Assembly (NCBI GenBank): GCA_002163155.1
Contig: MAAO01000015.1
Span: forward strand, 280,700 to 344,699
Direction of reading: 5' to 3'
Length of the DNA: 64,000 nucleotides
DNA from: Halobacteriovorax marinus
GTDB lineage: Bacteria > Bdellovibrionota > Bacteriovoracia > Bacteriovoracales > Bacteriovoracaceae
Part shown: one piece after another, positions 1 to 9,239 of the stretch
How the letters are laid out: each line of letters opens with the position of its first letter
Numbering within the stretch: position 1 is the first letter of the stretch
Notes under the pieces: model-generated
What the model saw: the letters and a program-made list of their open reading frames with translations, nothing else
What the model was told of the DNA's origin: nothing
Database searches by the model: none
Made by a program: the position numbers and the translations under genes

Positions 1-462
1 TCTCCACTCATATTCCTCATTAATTCCATGAAAAACTGGCATTAACTTATACTTAAACGCCCAAATAAGTTTTGCCGGCAATGGCTCAGGAATAGGAGGT
101 GCTTCAGACATGAAATCAATGTCTTCATCTTCTTCATCATCCGCTGCTTTCTTCTTAATAATAACTTTCTTTTCTTCTACATATACAACTTGCAAGATGG
201 AGTCAGGGAGAGCAATTTTATCTTTATTCTTTACTGTCGCTCTTTTGGCAATCTTTCCATTTAGGAACGTTCCATTTGAACTTCCCATATCCTGTAGATA
301 AGCGACATCTCCTGTAACAGTAATCATCATATGTTTTTTTGAAACACCATTAACTGGAAAATGAATGTCACAATCTTCACTTCTTCCGAGAGAGTTTTCT
401 CCTTCTTGAAGTTCAAATTCCTCACCTCTTAATTTCCCACCAACAACAACTAATTTATACAT
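1..462 (-). CDS. FHA-domain protein, C-terminus cut by window edge
   Basis: The first 154 residues are visible; the reading frame is still open at the window edge. Residues 1-80 form a forkhead-associated domain, a phosphothreonine-binding fold. Hallmarks are GRS at 26-28, S41 with H44, and the GSSNGTFLNG stretch at 60-69. An acidic linker near residue 115 (run of D and E) leads into an unrecognised tail. The ATG lies inside the end of the upstream DUF192 gene, overlapping it by 13 bases, so the two are probably translationally coupled. FHA proteins commonly accompany Tad pilus or type VI secretion loci; the TadC-like gene two positions upstream favours the Tad link. The partner of the FHA domain cannot be inferred. 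Confidence 0.85.
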   Translation of the reverse strand, partial: MYKLVVVGGKLRGEEFELQEGENSLGRSEDCDIHFPVNGVSKKHMMITVTGDVAYLQDMGSSNGTFLNGKIAKRATVKNKDKIALPDSILQVVYVEEKKVIIKKKAADDEEDEDIDFMSEAPPIPEPLPAKLIWAFKYKLMPVFHGINEEYEWR

Positions 463-797
463 TTCATTTCCAACTGCTCACCTTTTTGAATCGATCCATT
501 TAATGATCCTCCTTCAAGCTCTAAGACCTGAGTGGATTTAAAATACATCAATGTCATTCGCCAAGGTTTTATGTTTTCAATTATTTTGATTACATTTAGA
601 TTTTTATCCAAAAATATTAAATCCAATTTATATCTCATAAACATTGTGTGTATTGAGTTACATTGAGTAATTAGTAAGCCATCAAAGTTTTTCATGTGCT
701 TCTTAAACATCAATCCAACAAGTCTATCTGAAAAGCTTTTTGCTATTTTTGCTTTCTTACAAAGAATATTTTCTTTAAACTTTATTTCATACAACAT
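450..797 (-). CDS. DUF192 family protein
   Basis: This 115-residue protein matches the DUF192 family in length and pattern: GLMF at 28-31, the IHTMFM segment followed by a hydrophobic LDLIFLD strand near residues 49-64, a proline-containing loop, and a VLELEGG strand ending in a GSIQKGEQL turn. Many DUF192 proteins are exported, but this one shows no signal peptide. Its biochemical role is unknown. Its ATG overlaps the stop codon of the TadC-like gene by one base (TAATG), and it overlaps the downstream FHA gene by 13 bases, so all three genes are read as one translationally coupled unit. Confidence 0.8.
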   Translation of the reverse strand: MLYEIKFKENILCKKAKIAKSFSDRLVGLMFKKHMKNFDGLLITQCNSIHTMFMRYKLDLIFLDKNLNVIKIIENIKPWRMTLMYFKSTQVLELEGGSLNGSIQKGEQLEMKCIN

Positions 798-2011
798 TAT
801 TTCTTTTCCATGACGAGTTCTAAAACAATCGGCGCGGCAACTATAATAAATACGGCAGGAACAATCAGAAATAACATTGGGAACAAGATTTTGGTTGCAG
901 CTGTAGCACCGGCTTTCTCCACTTCTGAAGACTTCTTTTGTCTAATTTCTACCGCGAGAGACTTTAATATTGGTCCAATCGATGCCCCAACAGAATCTGC
1001 AGCAATCAATGTGGCACAGAAAGAAGATATTTGAATGAGGTCAATTCTCCATGCTAAGTTACGAAGAGCTTCAGCCCTACTAGCACCAATTTTAATTTCC
1101 TTAATCATAGTTTCAAATTCTTGAGACAACGGTGTTACCTTTGCTTTCTCAATCACTTTTGTCATGGCAGCAATGAAATCTAATCCCGCCTCTACCGACA
1201 GCGCCAACATATCTACACAAAAAGGCATCGCCATAATAATATCTTTCTGTCTTTGCTGGATACGACCCTTAATCCATATGTCTGGGTACACAAAACCAAC
1301 AGCACCAACCACAGGAATTATCGAAAGTGGCCAAGTCTCTTCTAAGAATACTCTGACAGCGATAAAGACTATTGGAAAACCTACAATTAAAAATATTTTA
1401 AATGAGAAGAAATCTTCGGGAGATAGAACATTGGTGAGTCCCGCTGAAGCCAACTTTCTCTTATACTTTTCCTTAATTTTCTTCTTAGACTTCATCGTGG
1501 AAACGATGGGAGTAACATACCTTTTAAAAAATGGCTTTGAGTAACGGAGAACTATTCCATAGTTCTCTTGAGGGGCATTACTCTTTTCACTATCGTCTAA
1601 TTTTTCGGCGGCCTTAAACTCTTCTTCATCTTGAAACATCATTATTGTCACAAGAAAAATAGCGAAACCAATAAGACCAATAGAGGAGTAGAATAGAATT
1701 GCAGAACCCGTATCTCTTGCGAGTCCTCCCTTTAGATAATCACAGGCATTATCATGCCCACCGTCGCATGCTTTATTTATTAGTTTTTTTCCTTTTGCCT
1801 TTAAAGCTTCTTTATCGGAAGACATATACATCTGACCTGCTTCGTAGCAATTGGCCATTTGTCCTCTTTTACATGCATCTTTTAAAAGCTTGAGAACTTC
1901 ACGTGTGGAAAGATCATCATATCTCTTTTTTTGAGCATAGGAATTGTTTGAAACCAAAAGTTCCACTAAAACAAACAATACTAAAAAGATACGATATACC
2001 CATTTTTTCAT
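797..2011 (-). CDS. TadC-like type II secretion F-domain protein with Sel1-like N-terminus
   Basis: This 404-residue inner-membrane protein is probably the platform of a Tad/Flp-type pilus or secretion machine. It starts with a signal peptide (about 1-26, cleaved after SYA). A Sel1-like helical segment with paired cysteines follows (near residues 40-100), then a membrane segment near 104-126. The rest resembles TadC: a membrane pair, the T2SF helical domain from about 255 to 375, and a C-terminal membrane anchor. A signal peptide and Sel1-like part before TadC is unusual; canonical TadC is nearer 300 residues. No strong ribosome-binding site precedes the ATG. It heads the visible unit with the DUF192 and FHA genes. 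Confidence 0.8.
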   Translation of the reverse strand: MKKWVYRIFLVLFVLVELLVSNNSYAQKKRYDDLSTREVLKLLKDACKRGQMANCYEAGQMYMSSDKEALKAKGKKLINKACDGGHDNACDYLKGGLARDTGSAILFYSSIGLIGFAIFLVTIMMFQDEEEFKAAEKLDDSEKSNAPQENYGIVLRYSKPFFKRYVTPIVSTMKSKKKIKEKYKRKLASAGLTNVLSPEDFFSFKIFLIVGFPIVFIAVRVFLEETWPLSIIPVVGAVGFVYPDIWIKGRIQQRQKDIIMAMPFCVDMLALSVEAGLDFIAAMTKVIEKAKVTPLSQEFETMIKEIKIGASRAEALRNLAWRIDLIQISSFCATLIAADSVGASIGPILKSLAVEIRQKKSSEVEKAGATAATKILFPMLFLIVPAVFIIVAAPIVLELVMEKK

Positions 2012-2092
2012 CTAAGTATAGAATATCAAAAGGAAGTGAATAAGAAGACGAAGGGCAAAAAAATCACCCCTCGATAATAGTTGAGTAAAAAG

Positions 2093-3169
2093 TTATTTAT
2101 CTAATTCTTCAATTTTTTTGAAAATCTCAGAGATATAATTTTTACTTTGAATCGTTCCTACAACCTTGGAGATTTCAGGAATGTAAATTGGAGTATATTC
2201 TTTTAAGCACTTTTCTTTACTGCTCATCACACGATCATGCCTATCAATAATTGTGTCATTTTTTAACAGCTTATTTTTTTGAGCATCTTTAAGACCTTGC
2301 AACGCTTTTTTAGCATTTTCCATATCTTTATACTCAACTATATCAGCACCAGCATTTATCGCCATAACTGCAGCATCTTCTACAGAATATCTGTCAGTAA
2401 TTGCTTTCATCTGCATATCATCTGAAATAATAATTTTAGTATACCTAAGCTCTTCTCTTAGAAGAGCGTATGCTTTTTCACTAAGTGATGTTGGAATATC
2501 AGGATCAATATCTTCAACAATCATATGGGCCATCATAACAAATTCAACTCTAGATTTAATTGCTTTCTGGAAAGGAAGAAATTCTTCATTCCTTAATTCC
2601 TCGAGTGTTTTTTTCACTATTGGAAGGTCAAAGTGTGAATCCTTAGTTGTACAACCATGTCCTGGAAAATGTTTTGCACACGATAATATGTCGCTAGTTT
2701 GCAGACCTCTAATCACTGAAGAAATATTTTTCGAAACTGTTTCAGCATCCTTACCAAAGGCGCGATCTCCAATGACTTTATTTTTTTCATTATTGAAGAT
2801 GTCACATACTGGAGCAAAATTTACATTTACTCCACATGCCTTTAGTTCCTTGGCCATAATCTGGCTACATTCAAATACTGTTTTCGGAGAATTTAAACGT
2901 CCTAGATCCATCATAGGAGGAAAATTAGTAAATCCATTTCTAAACCTAAAAACTCTCCCGCCTTCATTATCTACACATATAAATAAAGGATACTCTTTTC
3001 TTGTCGTTTGAATTTGGTTCACTAGTTCAGCAAGCTGTGCTGGACTCTCATAGTTATTGGCAAATAGAATAACTCCCGCAATATTTTCATTTTCTAAAAA
3101 TTCACGCTCTTCATCTAAAAGACCTTTTCCAGATATGCCAGTAATAATTAATTGGCCTAAATTACTCAT
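2093..3169 (-). CDS. nagZ: Beta-N-acetylhexosaminidase, glycoside hydrolase family 3 (NagZ-like)
   Basis: NagZ enzymes remove N-acetylglucosamine from anhydromuropeptides in the cytoplasm during peptidoglycan recycling. The 358-residue protein has the family signature KHFPGHG (166-172) and the following DSH (177-179), which supplies the acid/base. The SDDMQM motif (249-254) holds the probable nucleophile aspartate. There is no signal peptide, as expected for cytoplasmic NagZ. I chose the internal ATG because AAGGTGG lies five bases before it; a start 18 bases upstream is possible. It follows two oligopeptide permease genes, which fits uptake and breakdown of cell-wall fragments. Confidence 0.88.
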   Translation of the reverse strand: MSNLGQLIITGISGKGLLDEEREFLENENIAGVILFANNYESPAQLAELVNQIQTTRKEYPLFICVDNEGGRVFRFRNGFTNFPPMMDLGRLNSPKTVFECSQIMAKELKACGVNVNFAPVCDIFNNEKNKVIGDRAFGKDAETVSKNISSVIRGLQTSDILSCAKHFPGHGCTTKDSHFDLPIVKKTLEELRNEEFLPFQKAIKSRVEFVMMAHMIVEDIDPDIPTSLSEKAYALLREELRYTKIIISDDMQMKAITDRYSVEDAAVMAINAGADIVEYKDMENAKKALQGLKDAQKNKLLKNDTIIDRHDRVMSSKEKCLKEYTPIYIPEISKVVGTIQSKNYISEIFKKIEELDK

Positions 3170-3234
3170 TCGTACCACCTTTTGCATTCTATTCTATTAC
3201 AAAATAAAAATTACACAATAATTGTAAGATGTTT

Positions 3235-4080
3235 TTAACTTGAAAATGATTTCCTTGGATCAAGGTAATCTCTCAATCCATCTCCCAATAAATTTAATCC
3301 AATAATTAACCCCGCCATAACTACGGATAAAATTATTACTATATAGGGCGCTTCCAGAAGAACAGACTTAGCTATTGCTAACATTCCCCCCCAAGAGTAC
3401 TCAGATCCACCGAGCCCCAAGAAACCAAGAGCTGCTTCACTTATAATTACACCACTAACTCCCAGTACAATATGCACCATCATTAGAGGTAAAATTGCAG
3501 GAATGACAACTCTTGTAAATAATCTTAGTTCAGTGACTCCAACTGCCCTAGCACTTTCAACATATGAAATATTCATTACCCTAAGAGTTTCTCCACGGGC
3601 AATTTTTGCGTATCCAGGCCATCCTGTAATAACTAGTGCAAATACTAATCCCCAAAATGATTGTCCCGTTACCGACATCACCATAATAGCAATTAAGATA
3701 CTTGGAAAAATGAAGATAAGGTTTATAACTAAATCACTTAAAATCTTTATTGTTTGATTTCCTGTCACAGATAAGTAACCCACAATTATACCAATCGTAG
3801 CGGTTGTAAAACTCACCATAAAAGAAATTCCTAAACTGTAGGCTAACCCGGCAGAGAGGATTTCAATAATTGATCGTCCATATATATCAGTACCTAACAT
3901 AAAGCCATTAACTCCAGGTCTAAGTAACTCTTTTGTCATATCACTTTCAGGAAAATAAGGACTGGTAATCTCACCCTTAATAAAATGACTATAAACAATC
4001 CATGCAACGGCCCAAAGTAAATAGGATGATATAAGTACAAACCCAATTTTAATTTCTTTATTTATTTTATTCTTTTTCAT
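3235..4080 (-). CDS. Oligopeptide-type ABC transporter permease (OppC/DppC family)
   Basis: This 281-residue permease has an N-terminal membrane helix, a short periplasmic stretch and a five- or six-helix BPD_transp_1 domain. The cytoplasmic coupling loop (EAA-type) reads ESARAVGVTELRLF, as in OppC/DppC. It starts two bases after the stop of the OppB-like gene, so the two probably form a heterodimer. No ATPase or substrate-binding protein is encoded nearby, so the rest of the transporter must lie elsewhere. Substrate is unknown; the next gene, NagZ-like, hints at murein peptides. Confidence 0.88.
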   Translation of the reverse strand: MKKNKINKEIKIGFVLISSYLLWAVAWIVYSHFIKGEITSPYFPESDMTKELLRPGVNGFMLGTDIYGRSIIEILSAGLAYSLGISFMVSFTTATIGIIVGYLSVTGNQTIKILSDLVINLIFIFPSILIAIMVMSVTGQSFWGLVFALVITGWPGYAKIARGETLRVMNISYVESARAVGVTELRLFTRVVIPAILPLMMVHIVLGVSGVIISEAALGFLGLGGSEYSWGGMLAIAKSVLLEAPYIVIILSVVMAGLIIGLNLLGDGLRDYLDPRKSFSS

Positions 4081-4082
4081 AA

Positions 4083-4994
4083 CTAAGCCGAAATCCTTGG
4101 ATCTATTTTCTCATTTACAAAATCAACAATGAAATACACGCCCATATAAATAACTGTGGAATAAATGATAACTCCCTGAACAACAGGATAGTCTCTGTTT
4201 TGAATTCCTTCAAAGAGGAGTAAACCCATTCCAGGAATATCGAATATTGTTTCAGTAATCATTGTTCCGGCTAAAACAACAGAGAGTTGTATTGCAACTA
4301 CATTTAAAATTGTAGGCATACACACTTTTGATAATCTTCTCAAAATAGAAAGGTCACTCATTCCTTTTGATCTTAATACTTGAACCCAAGGTGCTCCAGA
4401 CTCTTCAAGTAACTTATTTCTAGCGACTCTCATTATAACTGCACTCAGTGGAATAACTAACGTTAATACAGGCAATATACCTTGAGCGAAACTTCCCCAT
4501 TCTGAAACAGGTAAAACATTAAACTTTATTGCAAATATATAAACCAGAATTGGAGCTAGTGAAAAGATAGGAAACGAGAGAGCGACTAATGAAATTATTC
4601 TCGAAGTATTATCAAATAAACCTGATTTTTTAAAACCGGCATAAATTCCAAATACTGTTCCTAGTATCGTTGCAAAAGAAATAGATACAAATGCCAAAAC
4701 AATGGTTGGCTTCATATGTTTCTTAATTAAAACAGTGACATCTTTCTTCTTAAAAAGAGATTTACCCATCTCGCCGCTAACAATTCCCACAAGATAGTTT
4801 TTATATTGATCGCCTAAACTTTCATTTAAGCCTAATTGCTCTCTATATTTCACAATTTCTTCTTCTTTAGCTTCAGGGCCTAGAATTTTTTCAACAGGAT
4901 CCCCTGGAGTTGCTCTAAGAATGATAAAAATAGCACTCACAGCTAGGAACATTGTAAAAAGAGAGTATAAAAACTTTCTTACCGAACTTTCCAT
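4083..4994 (-). CDS. Oligopeptide-type ABC transporter permease (OppB/DppB family)
   Basis: This 303-residue protein has the OppB pattern: an N-terminal helix, the ATPGDPVEKILG periplasmic segment typical of the family, then a five-helix permease core with a coupling loop containing EESGAPWVQVLRSKG. I chose the ATG that overlaps the stop of the upstream lipoprotein gene (TAATG), because GGAGAAG lies just before it; a longer form adding 13 residues has no such support. It pairs with the OppC-like protein encoded directly downstream. Confidence 0.88.
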   Translation of the reverse strand: MESSVRKFLYSLFTMFLAVSAIFIILRATPGDPVEKILGPEAKEEEIVKYREQLGLNESLGDQYKNYLVGIVSGEMGKSLFKKKDVTVLIKKHMKPTIVLAFVSISFATILGTVFGIYAGFKKSGLFDNTSRIISLVALSFPIFSLAPILVYIFAIKFNVLPVSEWGSFAQGILPVLTLVIPLSAVIMRVARNKLLEESGAPWVQVLRSKGMSDLSILRRLSKVCMPTILNVVAIQLSVVLAGTMITETIFDIPGMGLLLFEGIQNRDYPVVQGVIIYSTVIYMGVYFIVDFVNEKIDPRISA

Positions 4995-5779
4995 TATTTC
5001 TTCTCCACCATAGATAAGCCTTGCGACACCCAAAACTTTTTTGAAAGTTCATGGTTCTTATCTAAAAAATAAAATATAGACTGGTTTGCTACAGTTAGAG
5101 TGAATCTTCTTTCACCCTTGGCATTCTTTCCGTCGTAAGAAAACCTTGCCCTTGAAAAGACTGAGCTTGGTACATTTAAATATTGCTCCTGAAAGTAAGG
5201 GTATCCTTCCCAAATAATAATGACCTTCATAGATCCACCATCATTTTTAATAGATTTTTCTATAAAACCTGTGGCCCTAGCGCACTCAGTGATTTGAGAG
5301 AAATAACAAAATATACCATCGCCATTTGGAAAGGAGTAAGACCTCTTTCCTTGCCATTGCCGCTCAGGTGAATTTAGCGTCACATCCATGGAACGTTTTT
5401 TAGAATTAATTTTCATACGAGTGGTATATTTTTTGCCATCAAACCAAACACTATATTCAGATACAGTAGGTCTAAGAATAGTTAGTTTTTTATTGAGATT
5501 TCCTAACTTTGAAATCATAATTAATTTCTCAAGAATTTTACCATTATCTCCAGCTTTCACCGTTTTTTTAACTATGAACTGGTTCTTACTCTTACTAAAA
5601 CCCTTTTCTCTATGAACATAGAATTTCCCCGCTTTGTCAGATAGCTGAAATTCTTTATTTATTCTTGCTGTATTTGGACTATCAGGAGTAGATGAAAAAG
5701 TAGGGCCTGTGCCTAATTGTTTGAAGTAGGCACAAGAACTTAAGCTAAGTAATATTATAAATTTAAATAAAGTCTTCAT
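4994..5779 (-). CDS. Predicted lipoprotein, function unknown
   Basis: I do not recognise this 261-residue family. It begins with a lipoprotein signal peptide: hydrophobic core, then LSSC with the lipidated cysteine at position 16. The mature part is rich in beta-strand-like stretches and lysines and has no obvious catalytic motif. It overlaps the OppB-like gene by one base, which ties its expression to the permeases, but it does not resemble a canonical solute-binding protein. It could be an accessory surface protein of that transporter; this is inference from position only. Confidence 0.7.
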   Translation of the reverse strand: MKTLFKFIILLSLSSCAYFKQLGTGPTFSSTPDSPNTARINKEFQLSDKAGKFYVHREKGFSKSKNQFIVKKTVKAGDNGKILEKLIMISKLGNLNKKLTILRPTVSEYSVWFDGKKYTTRMKINSKKRSMDVTLNSPERQWQGKRSYSFPNGDGIFCYFSQITECARATGFIEKSIKNDGGSMKVIIIWEGYPYFQEQYLNVPSSVFSRARFSYDGKNAKGERRFTLTVANQSIFYFLDKNHELSKKFWVSQGLSMVEKK

Positions 5780-5784
5780 GAAAG

Positions 5785-6627
5785 TTAGTCCGCTAAGAAT
5801 GATTCAAAACTTTTATCAACTTCTCGTAAAGCTCCTGAATCATTTATGAGCTTATTTATGCTCTCTTTTATCTCATCGTTTTCGTCAAAATGAATCCCTA
5901 TTTTCTTCATTGGAATTCTAGCAGCCCTTTGATTTACATAATCTACTATATAAACAATTTCAGCATACTTTAGAGAATAGGAGGTTCCTTCAAACATTAA
6001 TGTAAATTGAATTCCACCGTCATCCTTTAAACCCGCAAAGTAAGAAGTTTCCCTACTGTTTGCAAAGAAAGAAAGTCCATCACTAGAAAGATCTAAGATT
6101 CTAAAGCCCATAAGTTCAGCTATAGCATCTTCTTCATCAACAATTTGTTTCATTTTTTCAGAAACAAATGATTCAAGAGCACTATTTGGAGTCTCTTTAA
6201 ACCTGTTGATCGAAATGATATTACTGGAGTTTTCATCAGAATAGACTTTAAAATAAGCATGAACTTGATGATGAGGAAAAGTTAACAACCTTTCATTATG
6301 CCTCTTCTCGCTTTTAAAGACTTCTTCTTCTAATTCTATTGAAAGAAGGCCATTATTCTCAGATAGAAGTGATCCCTTCGCAAAGTAATCAACACTATTA
6401 AAAGAAAAGTTAAGAAAGACTTTATCACTAAAATCAACTTCAATTATAGAAGTTGATACATCAAGCGTGATTACTCTTTTTTCAATATTTCGAATAAAGG
6501 CAAGGGAAGGCTCACTCCCCTTGCTCCAGACTCTTATAGGTTTTTCGCTATTAACGAAACTGGAAATCTTCGATGAGATTTCTGAAACGTTCAATCCTGT
6601 GAACTTCTCTTTTGAGCTTTCCACCAT
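5785..6627 (-). CDS. PilZ-like domain protein
   Basis: The 280-residue protein resembles YcgR-type c-di-GMP receptors in layout, with an N-terminal beta-rich half and a PilZ-like half. Two partial PilZ signatures are visible: a charged RHNER at about 109-113 and DLSSDG at about 179-184, matching the D/N-x-S-x-x-G motif. The arginine motif is not perfect and the two motifs are further apart than in a compact PilZ domain, so c-di-GMP binding is possible but not proven. The ATG is preceded by AGAGGTGG; an in-frame GTG three codons upstream lies within that ribosome-binding site. The gene begins 26 bases after mreB, which suggests an envelope or motility role. Confidence 0.6.
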   Translation of the reverse strand: MVESSKEKFTGLNVSEISSKISSFVNSEKPIRVWSKGSEPSLAFIRNIEKRVITLDVSTSIIEVDFSDKVFLNFSFNSVDYFAKGSLLSENNGLLSIELEEEVFKSEKRHNERLLTFPHHQVHAYFKVYSDENSSNIISINRFKETPNSALESFVSEKMKQIVDEEDAIAELMGFRILDLSSDGLSFFANSRETSYFAGLKDDGGIQFTLMFEGTSYSLKYAEIVYIVDYVNQRAARIPMKKIGIHFDENDEIKESINKLINDSGALREVDKSFESFLAD

Positions 6628-6653
6628 GAAAGCCACCTCTTTATTTTAAAGTT

Positions 6654-7712
<1,059 letters not shown>

Positions 7713-7716
7713 TTAT

Positions 7717-8871
7717 TTACCAATTATAATGTCTAACTTTCTCACCACGATCAGCAATGTCTGCCATGGCTTCAATACCTAATTCAATATGAATATCAGT
7801 ATACTTCCTAAATACTTCTTTCGCAGAGTTTTTAGTTTTAATCCCGCCTTTTTTCAAAGGACAATCTGAAATTAAAAGTAATGCTCCAATATTTACCTTA
7901 CTTACAAAACAGGCCGTAAATAATGCAGCGGTCTCCATCTCTACAGCTAAAACCCGCTCTTCAATTAAATTTTGTTTAAAGCGATCATCAAACTCCCAGA
8001 AACGGAAATCAGTAGAATGGATAGTTCCCGTTCTATAATCATGACCGTGTTCAACTAAAATTTGAGAAACAAACTTTTGAACTTTAAAAGTTGGTAGTGC
8101 GGGAACCTGTGGTGGCAAGAAGTGATCCGAAACTCCTTCAGCTCTAACTGAAGCAATAGGCAGAACAAAGTCTCCAACTTTTAGCGACGGATGTACTGAA
8201 CCAGCAAGACCTAAGAATAAAACGGCCTTAGGTGATACAACTGAGACAAGTTCTCCAATTAACGCTGCCATGGCAGAACCAACTCCAAACTCAACAATTG
8301 TAACTTTTGCTTTCTTAGATGAAGAAGCTTTAAAGGCAGAACCTTTTGTATAATGAGCATCATCTAAGAGAACGTTGAATCTCTCCATATAGTAATGGAA
8401 ATTTGTTAAAATAATTTGTTGTTCGAAATCTTCAATGCTATGCCCAGTATATCTCTCGAGCATATCTTTAGCGATTCTCTTCTTATCTTCGTTCCAGTGA
8501 ATTCTTCTAGAGCGAAGTCTTGCCTTCTTCTCTTCAACAGAATTAACTTGTCTCTTAGTAGACATTCTAACTAACGAATACGGATCGATAGCTGCCTCTA
8601 ATTCGCTACTAGGCGTAGACTTAACTCGAAGAGTACTATCTTTCTTTTTAGAAATAACTTTTTTCTTCGTAGTTTTTTTTGAAGCTTTTTTAGCAACTTT
8701 TTTTGTAGCTTTCTTAGCAATTTTTTTTGTAGTTTTTTTAGCAATTTTCTTCGTTGCTTTTTTAGAAGTAGAAGTAGCAGTTTTCTTTTTAGAAACTTTC
8801 GCTTTCTTCTTTGTAGTCTTCTTAGCTTTAGTTGAAGAAGTCTTTTTTGCTGTCTTTCCTTTGACGGCCAT
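7717..8871 (-). CDS. amn: AMP nucleosidase with histone-H1-like N-terminal tail
   Basis: Residues about 100-384 match the short AMP nucleosidase family, which splits AMP into adenine and ribose 5-phosphate. Visible features are the RYTGHSIEDF opening, LTNFHYYMERF, a GLAGSVHP loop of the nucleoside phosphorylase fold, the VEMETAALF substrate motif, and the RHYNW C-terminus. Residues 1-78 are different: almost only K, A, T and S, with four tandem octapeptides of the type KKATKKIA at 37-68, like histone H1 or bacterial HU-tail proteins. Such a tail would bind DNA, RNA or polyanions. The frame is continuous and has its own ribosome-binding site, so the fusion is real in this sequence. It lies 25 bases upstream of mreB. 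Confidence 0.88.
   Translation of the reverse strand: MAVKGKTAKKTSSTKAKKTTKKKAKVSKKKTATSTSKKATKKIAKKTTKKIAKKATKKVAKKASKKTTKKKVISKKKDSTLRVKSTPSSELEAAIDPYSLVRMSTKRQVNSVEEKKARLRSRRIHWNEDKKRIAKDMLERYTGHSIEDFEQQIILTNFHYYMERFNVLLDDAHYTKGSAFKASSSKKAKVTIVEFGVGSAMAALIGELVSVVSPKAVLFLGLAGSVHPSLKVGDFVLPIASVRAEGVSDHFLPPQVPALPTFKVQKFVSQILVEHGHDYRTGTIHSTDFRFWEFDDRFKQNLIEERVLAVEMETAALFTACFVSKVNIGALLLISDCPLKKGGIKTKNSAKEVFRKYTDIHIELGIEAMADIADRGEKVRHYNW
8668..8763 (-). repeat. Four tandem 24-base units coding lysine-rich octapeptides
   Basis: Four direct repeats of 24 bases encode KKATKKIA, KKTTKKIA, KKATKKVA and KKASKKTT in the tail of the AMP nucleosidase. The DNA copies differ mostly at third positions, so the array is imperfect but could still change length by slippage. 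Confidence 0.85.
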
Positions 8872-8907
8872 AATGACATAATCCTTTATTTAAATTTCAT
8901 TCAATAA

Positions 8908-8937
8908 AATGTACCATTTAGAGCTTTTTATTGACAA
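8908..8937 (-). promoter_or_regulatory. Sigma-70-type promoter for the AMP nucleosidase/mreB unit
   Basis: Reading the minus strand, TTGTCA (5 of 6 bases of the -35 consensus) is followed after 18 bases by TACATT (4 of 6 of the -10 consensus). It lies about 35 bases upstream of the AMP nucleosidase start codon. Confidence 0.5.
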
Positions 8938-9024
8938 CACCTAAGTGTCCAAAACCCTATAAAAACTAATAGAGACGATGGTAACACAGCGCCAAAATTC
9001 ATTCATATAAAAGACATATTTTGC

Positions 9025-9053
9025 TTGTCAGAGCGGGTCAATTTCCATAGTAT
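9025..9053 (+). promoter_or_regulatory. Sigma-70-type promoter for the 34-residue basic protein
   Basis: TTGTCA and TAGTAT are separated by exactly 17 bases. The predicted start of transcription is about 40 bases before the ATG. Together with the terminator after the gene, it defines a one-gene transcription unit of roughly 165 bases. Confidence 0.6.
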
Positions 9054-9097
9054 GAGGAAACTTAATCGTAATTTAACACGTAGCAAAAGGATATCTC

Positions 9098-9202
9098 ATG
9101 GGAATGGGTAGAAAAAGAACAATTACAAAAATGAAACAAAGAAAGGGTCAAGCTAAGAAAAAAGCAAGAATCCTTAAAAGAATTCAAGCCAGTAAAAAGT
9201 AA
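9098..9202 (+). CDS. 34-residue highly basic protein
   Basis: The gene encodes 34 residues, about half of them lysine or arginine, beginning MGMGRKRTITKMKQRKG and ending RIQASKK. AAAAGG lies seven bases before the ATG; an in-frame ATG two codons later is an alternative. The composition resembles small ribosomal or RNA-binding proteins such as bL34 or the AURKAIP1/bS22-like group, but I cannot assign it to any of them. It has a dedicated promoter and an intrinsic terminator whose stem begins within its stop codon region. The combination of good promoter, ribosome-binding site and terminator makes a real, well-expressed gene likely. Confidence 0.75.
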   Translation: MGMGRKRTITKMKQRKGQAKKKARILKRIQASKK

Positions 9203-9224
9203 GGTTCAATAACCTTACTTTTTT
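9199..9224 (+). terminator. Intrinsic terminator after the basic protein gene
   Basis: A perfect 8-base-pair stem (GTAAGGTT / AACCTTAC) with a CAAT loop is followed directly by six T residues. It overlaps the stop codon of the small gene. Confidence 0.9.
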
Positions 9225-9239
9225 AACTCGCTGAATTTA

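Noticed and set aside
8598..8879. A 93-codon open frame rich in leucine, lysine and arginine in the amn tail
   Set aside because: It is a shifted reading of the lysine-rich repeat region and has no ribosome-binding site of its own; the frame of the AMP nucleosidase explains the DNA better.
8931..8965. TTGACA and TATAAA on the plus strand as a promoter
   Set aside because: The spacer would be 21 bases, too long, and no plus-strand gene starts nearby.
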